Positions 17,194 to 25,767 are shown, counted from the stretch's first letter. The stretch is 64,000 bases of DNA from Burkholderiales bacterium (GCA_016790635.1 JAEUOR010000010.1:62001-126000); one strand, 5' to 3'. Numbers and translations are program-made. The notes: generated by a model from the sequence alone, not told the origin.

Positions 17194-17612
17194 GCCTGCG
17201 CGAGTTCACGGCCGGCGACTTCGTCCCAGGCGCTCTTGATTTCGACCAGCAGTTCGCGGACTTCGTCGATCAGGGCCGCATCGCCGCGCAGGTTGGCCAG
17301 CAGCAGGCGATGGGTCATGTAGTCGTAGAGCTCGGCCAGGCGCGCGCCGATGTCGCCGGCGCGATGATCGAGGGTGGCCTTGAGTCCTTCGTCGATGATG
17401 CGGATGGCACGCGTGATGGCGGCGTTCTTGGCGGCCACGTCTCCACTGCGCATCAGGGCGGCGGCGCGGGCGAGGGCCTCGATCGCACCTTCGTACACCA
17501 TGATGAGCAGCTGCACGGGACGCGCGTCAGCGATCCCGGTTTCGACGGCGACACGTCCATAGACAGCGGCGGCACTGAGGGGCTGGGCGAACATGACTTC
17601 CTTGCGTGGCAT
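17190..17612 (-). CDS. fliS: flagellin export chaperone FliS
   Basis: 140 residues. FliS binds the C-terminus of flagellin and prevents early polymerisation. Family features are YGRVAVETGIADARPVQLLIMVYEGAI and ARLAELYDYMTHRLLLANL. The first ATG at 17612 has AAGGA about 9 bases upstream; the ATG at 17594 (MFAQP) also has AAGGA close by. Located between fliD and fliT, the normal order. Confidence 0.93.
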   Translation of the reverse strand: MPRKEVMFAQPLSAAAVYGRVAVETGIADARPVQLLIMVYEGAIEALARAAALMRSGDVAAKNAAITRAIRIIDEGLKATLDHRAGDIGARLAELYDYMTHRLLLANLRGDAALIDEVRELLVEIKSAWDEVAGRELAQA

Positions 17613-17659
17613 GTGGAGATGTCCTTGTTATCGGCGGCGGCGCGGCGAAGTTGACCGCG

Positions 17660-19642
17660 TCAGCGGCGGTCGCTGCTTTGTGCAGCCAGCCCGGCCAGTT
17701 GCTGGGAGAGAAAGCTGCTGGTGGTGTTCATGCGGGCGAGCATTGAGTCCAAGGCCGAGAACTGCGCGCGATAGCGCTTTTCCAGCGACCCCATGCGGTT
17801 CTCGAACGCTTCCTGCTGCGCGACGACCCGCTTGACGCTGCTGGCGAGCCCGGTGGTGCGCGCCCCGATGGTGCCGCTCTGTGCGGTCATGGCTTCGATC
17901 GCGTTGCGCAACACCGCGGCGTGTCCGCGCGTGAATGTGAGCGTGCCCAGGTTGGCCGCTGCGTCGGCAGTGACCGTGATGCGCAGGCCATTGGCTGCGG
18001 CCAGCACCTGCCCGCCGCCGGTGGCGGCCACGCCATTGATCGTCCCGGCGACGTCGGCGCCTGCGCTGGCCGTCCCGGCGCCGCCCAGAAGGTCCGTGGC
18101 GGCGTTGCCGGACGCACCCGTGACGGAAGAAGCGCTGCCGAAGGAAGCCGAACGGATGGTCAGGACGCCGGCCGCCTGCGTGACCAGCACCGCGGCGCCG
18201 TTGTCGCGCATGACCTGCGCGCCATTGATACGGGACTGTACTTCGGCGGCAAGCGCGTCGGCGCTGGCATAGGTGGCCGCGCCCAGGGTGATGCTGACCG
18301 CACGCCCGTCGACCGAGAGGTCGAGGCGATCGTTGACGCCCGCGCTGATGGTGAGGTTGGCCGCGGCTGTTGCCGCAAGCGCGCCGCGCGTGGCGGCCTG
18401 GGTGACGTTGACGCTGTAGTCGCCCGTGGGCGTGTCGCCGGCTGCCGCGGTGAAGCGCATGCGTGCATCGGCGGACCGGCCCGCCGGCCCGAACAAGGGG
18501 CCCAGGTCGAATGCAGGGTTGGCGAGCGCCTGATTGAGTTTGGCGCCGTCGAGCGCGAGGGTGCCGTCGCGTTGCAGGGACAGGCCCACTTCGGAAAGAC
18601 GCGACGGGCTGCCCGTGAGCCCGCCAATGGTCGAAGTCAGCGCGGCGCGCACCTGGGACTGAAGCGCGCGTGCCGCCGCGTCGCCCTGCAGCGCTCCGCC
18701 GTTGCGCGCTGCGGCGTCATAGAAAGTCAGATCGCGGGCGGTCTTGTGCAGGTCGTTGTGCGCCTTGACGAAGGCCTCCAGGGCGGTCTTGACCGCCTCA
18801 CCGTCACGTGTGACGGTGAGGGTGGTGGGACTGCCGGCATTGGTCGCGGTCAGATTCAAGGTCACGCCGGCGATCGCATCGGTGACAGTGTTCGATGGCT
18901 TGCTGATCGGGATGCCGTCAACCACCAGCAAGGCGTCCTGTGCCGCCTGGTTCTGCGTCAGGTTGCGCCCGGCGCCCACTGCCGCAGCCGGGTTGAACGC
19001 CAGCTGCGACAGGCCGGTCGTGTCGGTATTGCCGCCGTCGCTGTCGGTAACGGTGATGCGCAGGCTGTTGGCGGCGCCTTCCGGGCCGGTCAGGCTCAGG
19101 CGATAGCCGCTGCCGTCATTGACGATGCTCGCCCGCACGCCCGCATTGGCCTGGTTGATCGCATCGCGGATGCCGGCCAGGGTGTTGTTGCCGGCGCCGA
19201 TGGCGACGTCGACAGCCGGCCGCTCCCCATTGGCGGTGAATACACCTGCGGCGAAGGTGCCGAACTGGATGTTCAGGTTGCCCGTCCCGACTACGGCGTC
19301 GGCGGAGAAATAGGCCGACGAGGCGAGCTTGGTGGGCTGCGCCAGCGTGCTCACTTCCAGCGAATAGATGCCGGTTTGCGCCGCGGGTCCGGCGCTGACT
19401 TGCGCGACCGCGCTCGCGGCAAGCGCGGCCTTGGCCGGGCGAAAGGTGTCGGCGAGTTCCAGCTTGCGTGCGGCATCCGCCAGGGGCGCCAGCGCGGCAC
19501 TTAGCCTGCCGAAGGCGGAGATGCGCGTCTCGAACTGGGTCTGGGTACGCTTCATGGCCGTGAGCGGCGCGCGCTCGGCCGCCATGAGCTGGCTGACCAG
19601 GGTATTGACGTCGAGGTTGGTGCCGGAGACCAGTGCGACCAT
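17660..19642 (-). CDS. fliD: flagellar filament cap protein FliD
   Basis: 660 residues, longer than the roughly 470 of enteric FliD. FliD pentamers cap the filament and guide flagellin insertion. The N-terminal region (MVALVSGTNLDVNTLVSQLM, then APLTAMKRTQTQFETRISAFG) and the C-terminal coiled coil (ENRMGSLEKRYRAQFSALDS) are typical. The extra length lies in the middle, where two flagellin-hook-IN-like segments appear (about 110-270 and 400-560), giving an enlarged surface domain. It is read downstream of flaG. Confidence 0.92.
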   Translation of the reverse strand: MVALVSGTNLDVNTLVSQLMAAERAPLTAMKRTQTQFETRISAFGRLSAALAPLADAARKLELADTFRPAKAALAASAVAQVSAGPAAQTGIYSLEVSTLAQPTKLASSAYFSADAVVGTGNLNIQFGTFAAGVFTANGERPAVDVAIGAGNNTLAGIRDAINQANAGVRASIVNDGSGYRLSLTGPEGAANSLRITVTDSDGGNTDTTGLSQLAFNPAAAVGAGRNLTQNQAAQDALLVVDGIPISKPSNTVTDAIAGVTLNLTATNAGSPTTLTVTRDGEAVKTALEAFVKAHNDLHKTARDLTFYDAAARNGGALQGDAAARALQSQVRAALTSTIGGLTGSPSRLSEVGLSLQRDGTLALDGAKLNQALANPAFDLGPLFGPAGRSADARMRFTAAAGDTPTGDYSVNVTQAATRGALAATAAANLTISAGVNDRLDLSVDGRAVSITLGAATYASADALAAEVQSRINGAQVMRDNGAAVLVTQAAGVLTIRSASFGSASSVTGASGNAATDLLGGAGTASAGADVAGTINGVAATGGGQVLAAANGLRITVTADAAANLGTLTFTRGHAAVLRNAIEAMTAQSGTIGARTTGLASSVKRVVAQQEAFENRMGSLEKRYRAQFSALDSMLARMNTTSSFLSQQLAGLAAQSSDRR

Positions 19643-19654
19643 GATGCCCTCGCG

Positions 19655-20032
19655 CTAGGCGCGCTCGCGCAGCAGCAATCCCTGCAGGCGATCGAGGCGG
19701 CGGGCCAGGGCCAGCATTTCCTCGGATGGCAGCTGGCGCAGGATCTGACCGGTCTCGCCATCGACGATGCGCACGATCATGCGCTCCTGGCTCATGTCGA
19801 TGTCGAAGCGCAGGCGCGTGGACTCCAGCGCCATGGCGCGATTGGCAGCTTCCACGGCAGCCGGCACGTCGTGCTCGGACTCGATCGCCTCGCGCGTGGA
19901 ACCCGTCGCCCCGGTGGCGCGCGAGTTCGCGCGCGCCGTCGCGGACGGAGGGTCCGGAGCGACTACCTGCACCGCGCTTCGCGCCAGCAGAGGGGTCATC
20001 GTGGTTTGGCCCCCGGGGGCGTCTGCCGGCAC
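19655..20032 (-). CDS. flaG: FlaG-family protein
   Basis: 125 residues. FlaG is a small protein found beside flagellin and fliD genes that influences filament length in some species. The C-terminal domain is recognisable: RLRFDIDMSQERMIVRIVD followed by GETGQILRQLPSEEMLALAR. The N-terminal 60 residues are variable. A GTG at 20032 follows AGGAAAGG at about 8 bases; an ATG at 19999 is an alternative that leaves the conserved domain intact. It lies between fliC and fliD. Confidence 0.85.
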   Translation of the reverse strand: MPADAPGGQTTMTPLLARSAVQVVAPDPPSATARANSRATGATGSTREAIESEHDVPAAVEAANRAMALESTRLRFDIDMSQERMIVRIVDGETGQILRQLPSEEMLALARRLDRLQGLLLRERA

Positions 20033-20059
20033 CCGGGCACCCTTTCCTCGTGTTGCGTA

Positions 20060-20160
20060 CAGTCGGATGGGACCGGGGCAGGCCTGGTCCCATCCGACTG
20101 CCCGCTGCCCTGGAGCAGCGGGTCAGTGCGCGGCGTCCGGGAGGGGGACGGACGCCGCGC
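20060..20160 (-). terminator. stack of three hairpins after the first flagellin gene
   Basis: Three perfect hairpins follow the stop of the flagellin gene at 20190 in the direction of transcription. They are a 12-bp stem (20128-20139 with 20149-20160), a 7-bp stem (20101-20107 with 20116-20122) and a 15-bp stem (20060-20074 with 20086-20100, 11-base loop). None is followed by a U run on the minus strand, so they may stabilise the flagellin mRNA 3' end or attenuate reading into flaG and fliD rather than act as simple terminators. Confidence 0.6.
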
Positions 20161-20189
20161 GTTCCGCGCTTGCGCGCGGAGGTGAAGCA

Positions 20190-21026
20190 TCAGCGCAGCA
20201 GGGTAAGAACGTTCTGCGGCAACTGGTTGGCCTGCGCCAGCATCGCGGTGCCGGCCTGCTGCAGGATCTGCGCACGCGACAGCGCGGCGGTCTCCTTGGC
20301 GTAGTCGGCATCGACGATGCGTCCGCGTGCTGCCGCTTCGTTCTCGGACGCCACCTGCAATACGCTGATGGTCGATTCGAAGCGGTTTTGTGCGGCGCCG
20401 TAAATGGCACGCTGCGCGCTGACGGCATCGATCGCGGCGTCCACGTTGGTGATCGCGGTGGCGGCGTTGGCGGCGGTATCGACCTGGCTGGTGGCCGCGG
20501 TCGTGGCGGTCAGCACCGCACCGGCAGCGCCCAGGTTGGTGGTCGTCACCGTGATCTGGTTGTGTGCCGCGGTGCCGGCGCCGACCTGGAAGGCCTGCGC
20601 GCCCGCGCCGCTGCCGATGATGGCCGCGCCGTTGAAGGAAGTATTGGCGATGACACGCGTGATCTCCGCGCTCATCTGCTGGTATTCGGCGTTGAGGTTG
20701 GTGCGGTCGCCGGAGCTGTTGGTGGCGTTGGCCGACTGCACCGCCAGTTCGCGCATGCGCTGGAACATGTCAGCGATCTTTGAAAGAGCACCCTCGGCGG
20801 TCTGCGCGAGCGAGATGCCGTCGTTGGCATTGCGGATGGCGACGTTCATGCCGCGCACCTGAGCGTTCATGCGCTCGGCGATGGCCAGTCCCGCCGAATC
20901 ATCCTTGGCGCTGTTGACCCGCAGGCCCGAGGAGAGGCGCTGCACGGCGGTGTTGAGGGCACTTTGCGAGGAACCCAGATTGCGCGACGCATTGAGCGCC
21001 GAGACGTTGGTGTTGATCGATTGCAT
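20190..21026 (-). CDS. fliC: flagellin FliC, copy 1
   Basis: 278 residues, a short flagellin with conserved D0/D1 ends and almost no outer D2/D3 domain. The N-terminus MQSINTNVSALNASRNLG and the D1 motif TAVQRLSSGLRVNSAKDDSA are canonical, and the C-terminus ends in ANQLPQNVLTLLR. Flagellin is exported through the hollow flagellum and polymerises under the cap. This copy is nearly the same as the next one and differs mainly in residues 140-210. It has a recognisable sigma-28 promoter and a long structured leader, and flaG-fliD-fliS-fliT lie downstream. Confidence 0.96.
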   Translation of the reverse strand: MQSINTNVSALNASRNLGSSQSALNTAVQRLSSGLRVNSAKDDSAGLAIAERMNAQVRGMNVAIRNANDGISLAQTAEGALSKIADMFQRMRELAVQSANATNSSGDRTNLNAEYQQMSAEITRVIANTSFNGAAIIGSGAGAQAFQVGAGTAAHNQITVTTTNLGAAGAVLTATTAATSQVDTAANAATAITNVDAAIDAVSAQRAIYGAAQNRFESTISVLQVASENEAAARGRIVDADYAKETAALSRAQILQQAGTAMLAQANQLPQNVLTLLR

Positions 21027-21072
21027 GATGTATCTCCTGTCGTTGCTGAAAGCCCGGTTTTGGGAAAGTCAG

Positions 21073-21167
21073 GCAGACCTAAACGGTCCGAAATCGCCAT
21101 TCGCGACCCATTAAGGGCCGGGAGGATCCCTTTAGGTCTGCAACTTTGGCCGGGATCCATGAAGTTG
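21073..21167 (-). promoter_or_regulatory. structured 5' leader of flagellin copy 1
   Basis: The transcript from the sigma-28 promoter has about 155 untranslated bases. Within it GCAGACCTAAA and TTTAGGTCTGC (21073-21083 and 21131-21141) form a perfect 11-bp inverted repeat enclosing 47 bases, which themselves contain GGGATCCTCCC and further GC pairs. Just upstream CAACTT (21141-21146) pairs with AAGTTG (21162-21167). These could be binding sites for CsrA, FliW or another leader-binding regulator, or an mRNA-stability element. The repeats are seen; the role is inferred. Confidence 0.55.
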
Positions 21168-21190
21168 GAATCCCACCGCCGTTGCTGGCT

Positions 21191-21218
21191 ATATCGGTGC
21201 CCGGTTGCGGAAACTTTA
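21191..21218 (-). promoter_or_regulatory. sigma-28 (FliA) promoter for flagellin copy 1
   Basis: On the minus strand TAAAGTTT (21218-21211) is followed after 12 bases by ACCGATAT (21198-21191), against the consensus TAAAGTTT-N11-GCCGATAA. The whole -35 and CCGATA of the -10 match. It points toward the flagellin start at 21026. The first bases, ATTAAAGTTT, are identical to those at the flgM promoter. Confidence 0.8.
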
Positions 21219-21245
21219 ATCTGCGATCCCTGCCGGTCTTCAGGA

Positions 21246-21312
21246 CAGTCGTGTGCGCTCTTGCCCGAACCGGCGAGAACGCGCACGACTGCCCGCCGCC
21301 ATGATCGGCGGC
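21246..21312 (-). terminator. long hairpin and second stem after flagellin copy 2
   Basis: Between the stop of copy 2 and the promoter of copy 1 lies a 20-bp inverted repeat (21246-21265 with 21272-21291) whose only three mismatches are G-U type. Next to it GCCGCC-ATGATC-GGCGGC forms a second stem at 21295-21312. No U run follows. It probably insulates the two flagellin genes or protects the mRNA end. Confidence 0.55.
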
Positions 21313-21388
21313 AGGTCAGCGACGCGCCGACCGGGAGGGGGTCAGCCGACGCGTCCTTGCTCAGGCGCTCGCGCGCCCGCTGCAAGCC

Positions 21389-22228
21389 TTACTGACGCAG
21401 GAGCGTCAACACGTTGTTGGGCAACTGGTTGGCCTGCGCCAGCATCGCGGTGCCGGCCTGCTGCAGGATCTGTGCACGTGCCAGGGACGCGCTTTCCTTG
21501 GCATAGTCGGCGTCCACAATGCGGCCACGCGACGCGGCGTTGTTCTCGCTGGAGGTCTGCAGGACCGAGATGGTCGCCTCGAAGCGGTTTTGCGCCGCGC
21601 CATAGAGGGCGCGCTGCGACGTGACCACATCGATGGCGGCATCCAGGTTGGTGATCGCAGTCAACGAATTGGCGGCGGTGTCGACCTGGCTGGTGGCTGC
21701 TGTCGTAGCGGTCAGCACGGGGCCTGCGGCACTCAGGTTCGTGGTGGTGACGGTGACCTGGTTGTCCGCCGAGGTGCCTGCGCCGACCTGGAAGGCCTGC
21801 GCGCCGGCGCCACCGGCCAGGATGGCGATGCCGTTGAACGAGGTGTTGGCGATGACGCGCGTGATCTCCGCGCTCATCTGCTGGTACTCGGCGTTGAGGT
21901 TGGTGCGGTCGCCGGCGCTGTTGGTGGCGTTTGCCGACTGCACCGCCAGCTCGCGCATGCGCTGGAAGATGTCGGAAATCTTGGCCAACGCGCCCTCCGC
22001 GGTCTGCGCCAGCGAGATGCCGTCATTGGCGTTGCGGATCGCGACGTTCATGCCGCGCACCTGCGCATTCATGCGCTCGGCGATGGCCAGTCCCGCCGCA
22101 TCGTCCTTGGCGCTGTTGACGCGCAGGCCGGAAGACAGGCGCTGGACTGCGGTATTGAGCGAGGCCTGTGAGTTGCTCAGGTTGCGCTGCGTATTGAGCG
22201 CAGCCGCATTGGTGTTGATCGATTGCAT
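21389..22228 (-). CDS. fliC2: flagellin FliC, copy 2
   Basis: 279 residues. The N-terminus MQSINTNAAALNTQRNLS and the long D1 helix sequence are almost identical to copy 1; the C-terminus ends NQLPNNVLTLLRQ. I chose the ATG at 22228; a longer frame to 22378 is noncoding leader. A good SD (TAGGAG) precedes it. Unlike copy 1 it has no sigma-28 promoter that I can find; a sigma-54-like element lies upstream, so the two copies may be expressed differently. Tandem duplication is the likely origin. Confidence 0.95.
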   Translation of the reverse strand: MQSINTNAAALNTQRNLSNSQASLNTAVQRLSSGLRVNSAKDDAAGLAIAERMNAQVRGMNVAIRNANDGISLAQTAEGALAKISDIFQRMRELAVQSANATNSAGDRTNLNAEYQQMSAEITRVIANTSFNGIAILAGGAGAQAFQVGAGTSADNQVTVTTTNLSAAGPVLTATTAATSQVDTAANSLTAITNLDAAIDVVTSQRALYGAAQNRFEATISVLQTSSENNAASRGRIVDADYAKESASLARAQILQQAGTAMLAQANQLPNNVLTLLRQ

Positions 22229-22698
22229 TCTTGGTTCTCCTATATGGATGTTTGCGTCCCCTCGACTAGGAGGCAGGAGCAAGCTTAAGTGCGTGGTGCG
22301 CGACGCCTTGCGGGGAATAGAGCCATGCAAGTGCCGCAAATCGCTGTCGTGCATGCGCTGAGATGCAGTGCGACGCACGTGGCGTGAAAAAAATAACTCA
22401 TAAAAACAACAAGGTACGAAATATATTGAAGATGGCCTCTCATGAGTTTTAACCCGTTGTAGGTGGCCTGCCTACAAAAAGTGCGCAGGCTCCCACAGCC
22501 TGGTTTGCCAACCGCGTTCCTAGGCGCCGAAGCCGGGGCTACCCACGTGGTGCCCGCACCGGATACCGACACTTTCCTGATGCGGGAATGCGACGCGTGT
22601 TCGCGGCGTGCGTCCAATGTTGCGAAAAGCTGCCGGCAAAGAAGATGACGGCGTTGCACAAGCACTCACCGCAGGCCAACGTCACCGAGGGGAACATC
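22229..22698. other. divergent intergenic region between flagellin copy 2 and flhD
   Basis: 470 bases with no protein gene that I can support. An AT-rich island (about 22384-22440) stands out from the GC-rich surroundings. It is followed by the inverted repeat TTGTAGG-TGGCCTG-CCTACAA at 22457-22477. This region must carry control sites for the flhDC master operon; TTGAAG at 22425 with a TTTTAA about 16 bases later is the best, weak, plus-strand sigma-70 candidate. I see no clear terminator. Confidence 0.5.
22321..22336 (-). promoter_or_regulatory. sigma-54-like promoter for flagellin copy 2
   Basis: On the minus strand CGGCAC-TTGCA-TGGCT matches TGGCAC-N5-TTGCW at 9 of 11 positions, with the obligatory GG and GC ten bases apart. 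Transcription would begin near 22310, leaving a leader of about 80 bases. FlhDC-controlled flagella usually do not use sigma-54, and no sigma-54 activator is seen in the window, so this remains tentative. Confidence 0.35.
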
Positions 22699-23025
22699 AT
22701 GAAAGCCGAGACCATCATCAACGAGATTCGCGAAGCCAATCTTTCCTATCTGATCCTGGCGCAGAACATGATCCGCGCCGATCGCGCCGAGGCACTGGTG
22801 CGCCTGGGCCTTTCGGACGATGTCGCGCGCATCATCGACCAGCTGACCGCGGGGCAACTGCTCAAGATCGCGGCCTCCAACATGCTCATGTGCCGTTTCC
22901 GATTCGACGACAACATGGTCTGGAACCTGCTCCTGTCGCACACCGGCAATGCCGACAATGCGCAGGCCGCAGGCATGCACGCAGCCATCCTAATGGCCGG
23001 CCGCTCGGTCGAAGCGGCGGTGTGA
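22699..23025 (+). CDS. flhD: flagellar transcriptional master regulator FlhD
   Basis: 108 residues. FlhD joins FlhC as FlhD4C2 and activates class II flagellar promoters through sigma-70 RNA polymerase. The sequence MKAETIINEIREANLSYLIL and the segment LLKIAASNMLMCRFRFDD are characteristic. I chose the ATG at 22699 with GAGGGGAA upstream; longer in-frame starts lie in the leader. flhC follows 2 bases after the stop. Confidence 0.95.
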   Translation: MKAETIINEIREANLSYLILAQNMIRADRAEALVRLGLSDDVARIIDQLTAGQLLKIAASNMLMCRFRFDDNMVWNLLLSHTGNADNAQAAGMHAAILMAGRSVEAAV

Positions 23026-23027
23026 TC

Positions 23028-23609
23028 ATGAAGCGCACCAAGACCGTTCTTGGCGAAGCGCGGCAGATCGCGCTCGCGTCCGACCTGATCCACCTCGGCG
23101 CGCGCCTGCAGGTGCTGGAGTCCGAGATCACGCTCTCGCGCGAGCGCCTGCTCAAGCTCTACAAGGAGATCGCCGGCAAGTCGCCGCCCAAGGGAATGCT
23201 GCCCTTTTCGACCGACTGGTTCATGGCCTGGCAGCCGAATATCCACTCGTCCTTGTTCATGAATCTGTACCAGTCACTGATCACCTCTTCGGAACTGGAT
23301 GGGGTGGAAGCCGTGATACGCGCTTACCGGATGTACCGCGAACGCATCGGCCTCATCGGCATGCCAGAAGTACTCTCGATCACGCGCGCATGGCGGCTGA
23401 CTCGATTCTTCGACGCCGGCATGCTCACCCTCACCCCGTGCACCGAGTGCGGCGGCCACTTCGTGGTCCACACCTTCGAACTCACGAAGGACTACGTGTG
23501 CGGCCTGTGCGACATGCCCTCGCGCGCCGGCAAGACCCGTGCCGTGCGCGAGGCGCACGGGCACGACGCGCACTGCGAGGAGCACGCGCTCGAAGCCGTG
23601 GCGGCCTGA
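23028..23609 (+). CDS. flhC: flagellar transcriptional master regulator FlhC
   Basis: 193 residues, the usual length. FlhC carries the DNA-binding surface of FlhD4C2 and a zinc site. The four Cys ligands are present as C138-x2-C141 and C158-x2-C161, almost at the positions known in E. coli (137, 140, 157, 160). The stretch LYKEIAGKSPPKGMLPFSTDW is typical. It is translationally linked to flhD. About 200 bases with GC-rich hairpins and no obvious sigma-28 site separate it from motA. Confidence 0.96.
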   Translation: MKRTKTVLGEARQIALASDLIHLGARLQVLESEITLSRERLLKLYKEIAGKSPPKGMLPFSTDWFMAWQPNIHSSLFMNLYQSLITSSELDGVEAVIRAYRMYRERIGLIGMPEVLSITRAWRLTRFFDAGMLTLTPCTECGGHFVVHTFELTKDYVCGLCDMPSRAGKTRAVREAHGHDAHCEEHALEAVAA

Positions 23610-23806
23610 GCGGGCGCGGCCCGCGGCCGCCAGGCGCGGAATCCTTAGGGCGAAATGCGCACGAAAGCGCGGGTTCATCGATGGATGGCATGCGCGGGGC
23701 GGTTGGTAACTTTGCGCATCGACTGACCCGGTCAACCGAGCGCGTGAGGTGAACCCGCGCGCCCGGCCGGGCGGGCTCTGTGCCACTTCTCACCGCGGAT
23801 CTGCGC

Positions 23807-24667
23807 ATGTTCGTCATCATCGGCTGGGCTGTCTCCCTGGGTTGCATTTTCGGAGTCTTCATCGTCCACGGCGGCAACATCGGCGTGGTCATGAAGGCGC
23901 TGCCGTTCGAGATGACCACCATCATGGGCGCCGCCATCGGCGCCATGGTCGCGACCAATACGCCCAAGGCGCTCAAGGCGACGCTGGCCGGATTCGGCCA
24001 GTGCTTCAAGGGCAGCAAGTACACCAAGGCGCGCTACATGGAATTGATGGCGCTGCTCTTCGACCTGTTGCAGAAGATCCGCAAGGAAGGTCTGATGTCC
24101 ATCGAAAAGGACGTCGAGGACCCGCACAACTCGCCCCTGTTCCAGAAGTATCCGACGGTGGGCAGCGACCACCACGTGACCGAGTTCGTCACCGACTACC
24201 TGCGCATGATGGTGTCAGGCAACCTGAATGCCCACGAGATCGAGGCCCTCATGGACAGCGAGATCGAGACCCATCATCACGAGGCGCATGTGCCGGCCCA
24301 GGCAATTACGCGCCTGGCTGGCGGCCTGCCGGCCTTCGGCATCGTCGCAGCGGTGCTGGGCGTGGTCAACACCATGGGGTCGGTGGGCCAGCCGCCCGCG
24401 GTGCTGGGAGGAATGATCGGCTCGGCGCTGGTCGGCACCTTCCTCGGGATCCTGCTTGCCTACGGCATCTTCGAACCCTTGGCCGGCCTGCTCGAGCAAA
24501 AGGTCGACGAGGCCGGCAAGGAGCTGCAATGCATCAAGACCACGCTCCTGGCCAGCATGCAGGGCTATGCGCCGCAGGTGGCCATCGAATTCGGCCGCAA
24601 GGTCCTGTACTCGACCGAGCGCCCGGCCTTCGCCGAACTTGAGGCCCACGTCAAGGGCAAGAAATAG
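23807..24667 (+). CDS. motA: flagellar stator protein MotA
   Basis: 286 residues. Five MotA with two MotB form the proton-driven stator. Four hydrophobic segments are visible, with the large cytoplasmic loop between the second and third. The key prolines are in GGLPAFGIVAAVLGVV and the later GTFLGILLAYGIFEPLA; the loop that meets FliG contains FDLLQKIRKEGLMSIEKDVE. I chose the ATG at 23807 (MFVIIGW), the normal family start, rather than a GTG at 23780. Confidence 0.95.
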   Translation: MFVIIGWAVSLGCIFGVFIVHGGNIGVVMKALPFEMTTIMGAAIGAMVATNTPKALKATLAGFGQCFKGSKYTKARYMELMALLFDLLQKIRKEGLMSIEKDVEDPHNSPLFQKYPTVGSDHHVTEFVTDYLRMMVSGNLNAHEIEALMDSEIETHHHEAHVPAQAITRLAGGLPAFGIVAAVLGVVNTMGSVGQPPAVLGGMIGSALVGTFLGILLAYGIFEPLAGLLEQKVDEAGKELQCIKTTLLASMQGYAPQVAIEFGRKVLYSTERPAFAELEAHVKGKK

Positions 24668-24703
24668 GGCCGCGGAATCCAGCGCGGGAAACAGGGGAAC
24701 GAC

Positions 24704-25708
24704 ATGGCAGGCGACGCGAAAAAACTCCAGCCGATCATCGTCAAGAAGATCAAGAAGGGTGGCCACGCCCATCACGGCGGCGCGTGGAAGATCGCCTACG
24801 CCGACTTCGTCACGGCGATGATGGCCTTCTTCCTGCTCATGTGGCTCCTGGGTTCGACCGCGCAGGGGGACCTCAAGGGGATTGCCGACTACTTCTCCTC
24901 GCCGCTCAAGGTGGCGATGCAGGGCGGCACTGGCAGCGGCGACAGCTCCTCGATCCTCAAGGGGGGCGGGCGCGACCTGACCCGATCCACCGGACAGACC
25001 AACCAGTCGGACAGCCCGAAGGACAAGAAGACCTACAACCTGCAGGCTGCCAAGGCGGAAGCGATCCGCGCCGAGCGTGCCCACCTCCAGGAACTGAAGC
25101 AAAAGGTCGAGAAGATGATCAGCGGCAATGCACAGCTGGCCCAACTCGCCAACCAGATCCGCCTGGACATCACCACTGAGGGCCTGCGCATCCAGATCGT
25201 CGACGAGCAGAACCGACCGATGTTCGACTCGGGACGCTCGCAGATGAAGGAGTACACGCGCGAGATCCTGCGCGAGATCGGACGCGCCTTGGGCGGTTCC
25301 GAACACAAGGTCAGCCTTTCCGGCCACACCGATGCGACCCCGTTTCCGGGCGGCGAGCGCGGCTACAGCAACTGGGAGTTGTCCGCCGACCGCGCCAACG
25401 CGGCGCGACGCGAACTGGTCGCTGCCGGTCTTGACGAAACGCGCATGTTGCGCGTCGTTGGGCTCGCCGCCTCGGTTCCGTTCAAGCCGGCCGAACCTTT
25501 CGACGCCAGCAATCGGCGCATCAGCATCATCGTCATGAACCGCCAGGCGGAACTGGCAGTCACCCGCGATGGACCGAGTGTCGAGGTGTCGGGTGTCGAA
25601 TCGGTCCCGGAGGCGCTGGCAGTGAAGCCCCTGATCGTGCCGTCCGCGCAGCCCTCGGCGCCGCGCCAGGCACCGCCGCTCTCGATCGCACCGGCACCGC
25701 CGCGCTGA
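24704..25708 (+). CDS. motB: flagellar stator protein MotB
   Basis: 334 residues. MotB has one membrane helix bearing the proton-binding Asp (YADFVTAMMAFFLLMWLLG, Asp near residue 36), a plug region after it and a C-terminal OmpA-like peptidoglycan-binding domain (about 180-290). That domain contains LSGHTDATPFPGGE and NWELSADRANAARREL. The last 45 residues are a Pro/Val-rich tail, longer than in many relatives. It starts 36 bases after motA. Confidence 0.95.
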   Translation: MAGDAKKLQPIIVKKIKKGGHAHHGGAWKIAYADFVTAMMAFFLLMWLLGSTAQGDLKGIADYFSSPLKVAMQGGTGSGDSSSILKGGGRDLTRSTGQTNQSDSPKDKKTYNLQAAKAEAIRAERAHLQELKQKVEKMISGNAQLAQLANQIRLDITTEGLRIQIVDEQNRPMFDSGRSQMKEYTREILREIGRALGGSEHKVSLSGHTDATPFPGGERGYSNWELSADRANAARRELVAAGLDETRMLRVVGLAASVPFKPAEPFDASNRRISIIVMNRQAELAVTRDGPSVEVSGVESVPEALAVKPLIVPSAQPSAPRQAPPLSIAPAPPR

Positions 25709-25767
25709 TCCTTCACATTCGCAGCTGCTCGCACAGCACCATTCGCAGCGCATACCGGAATCGACCG

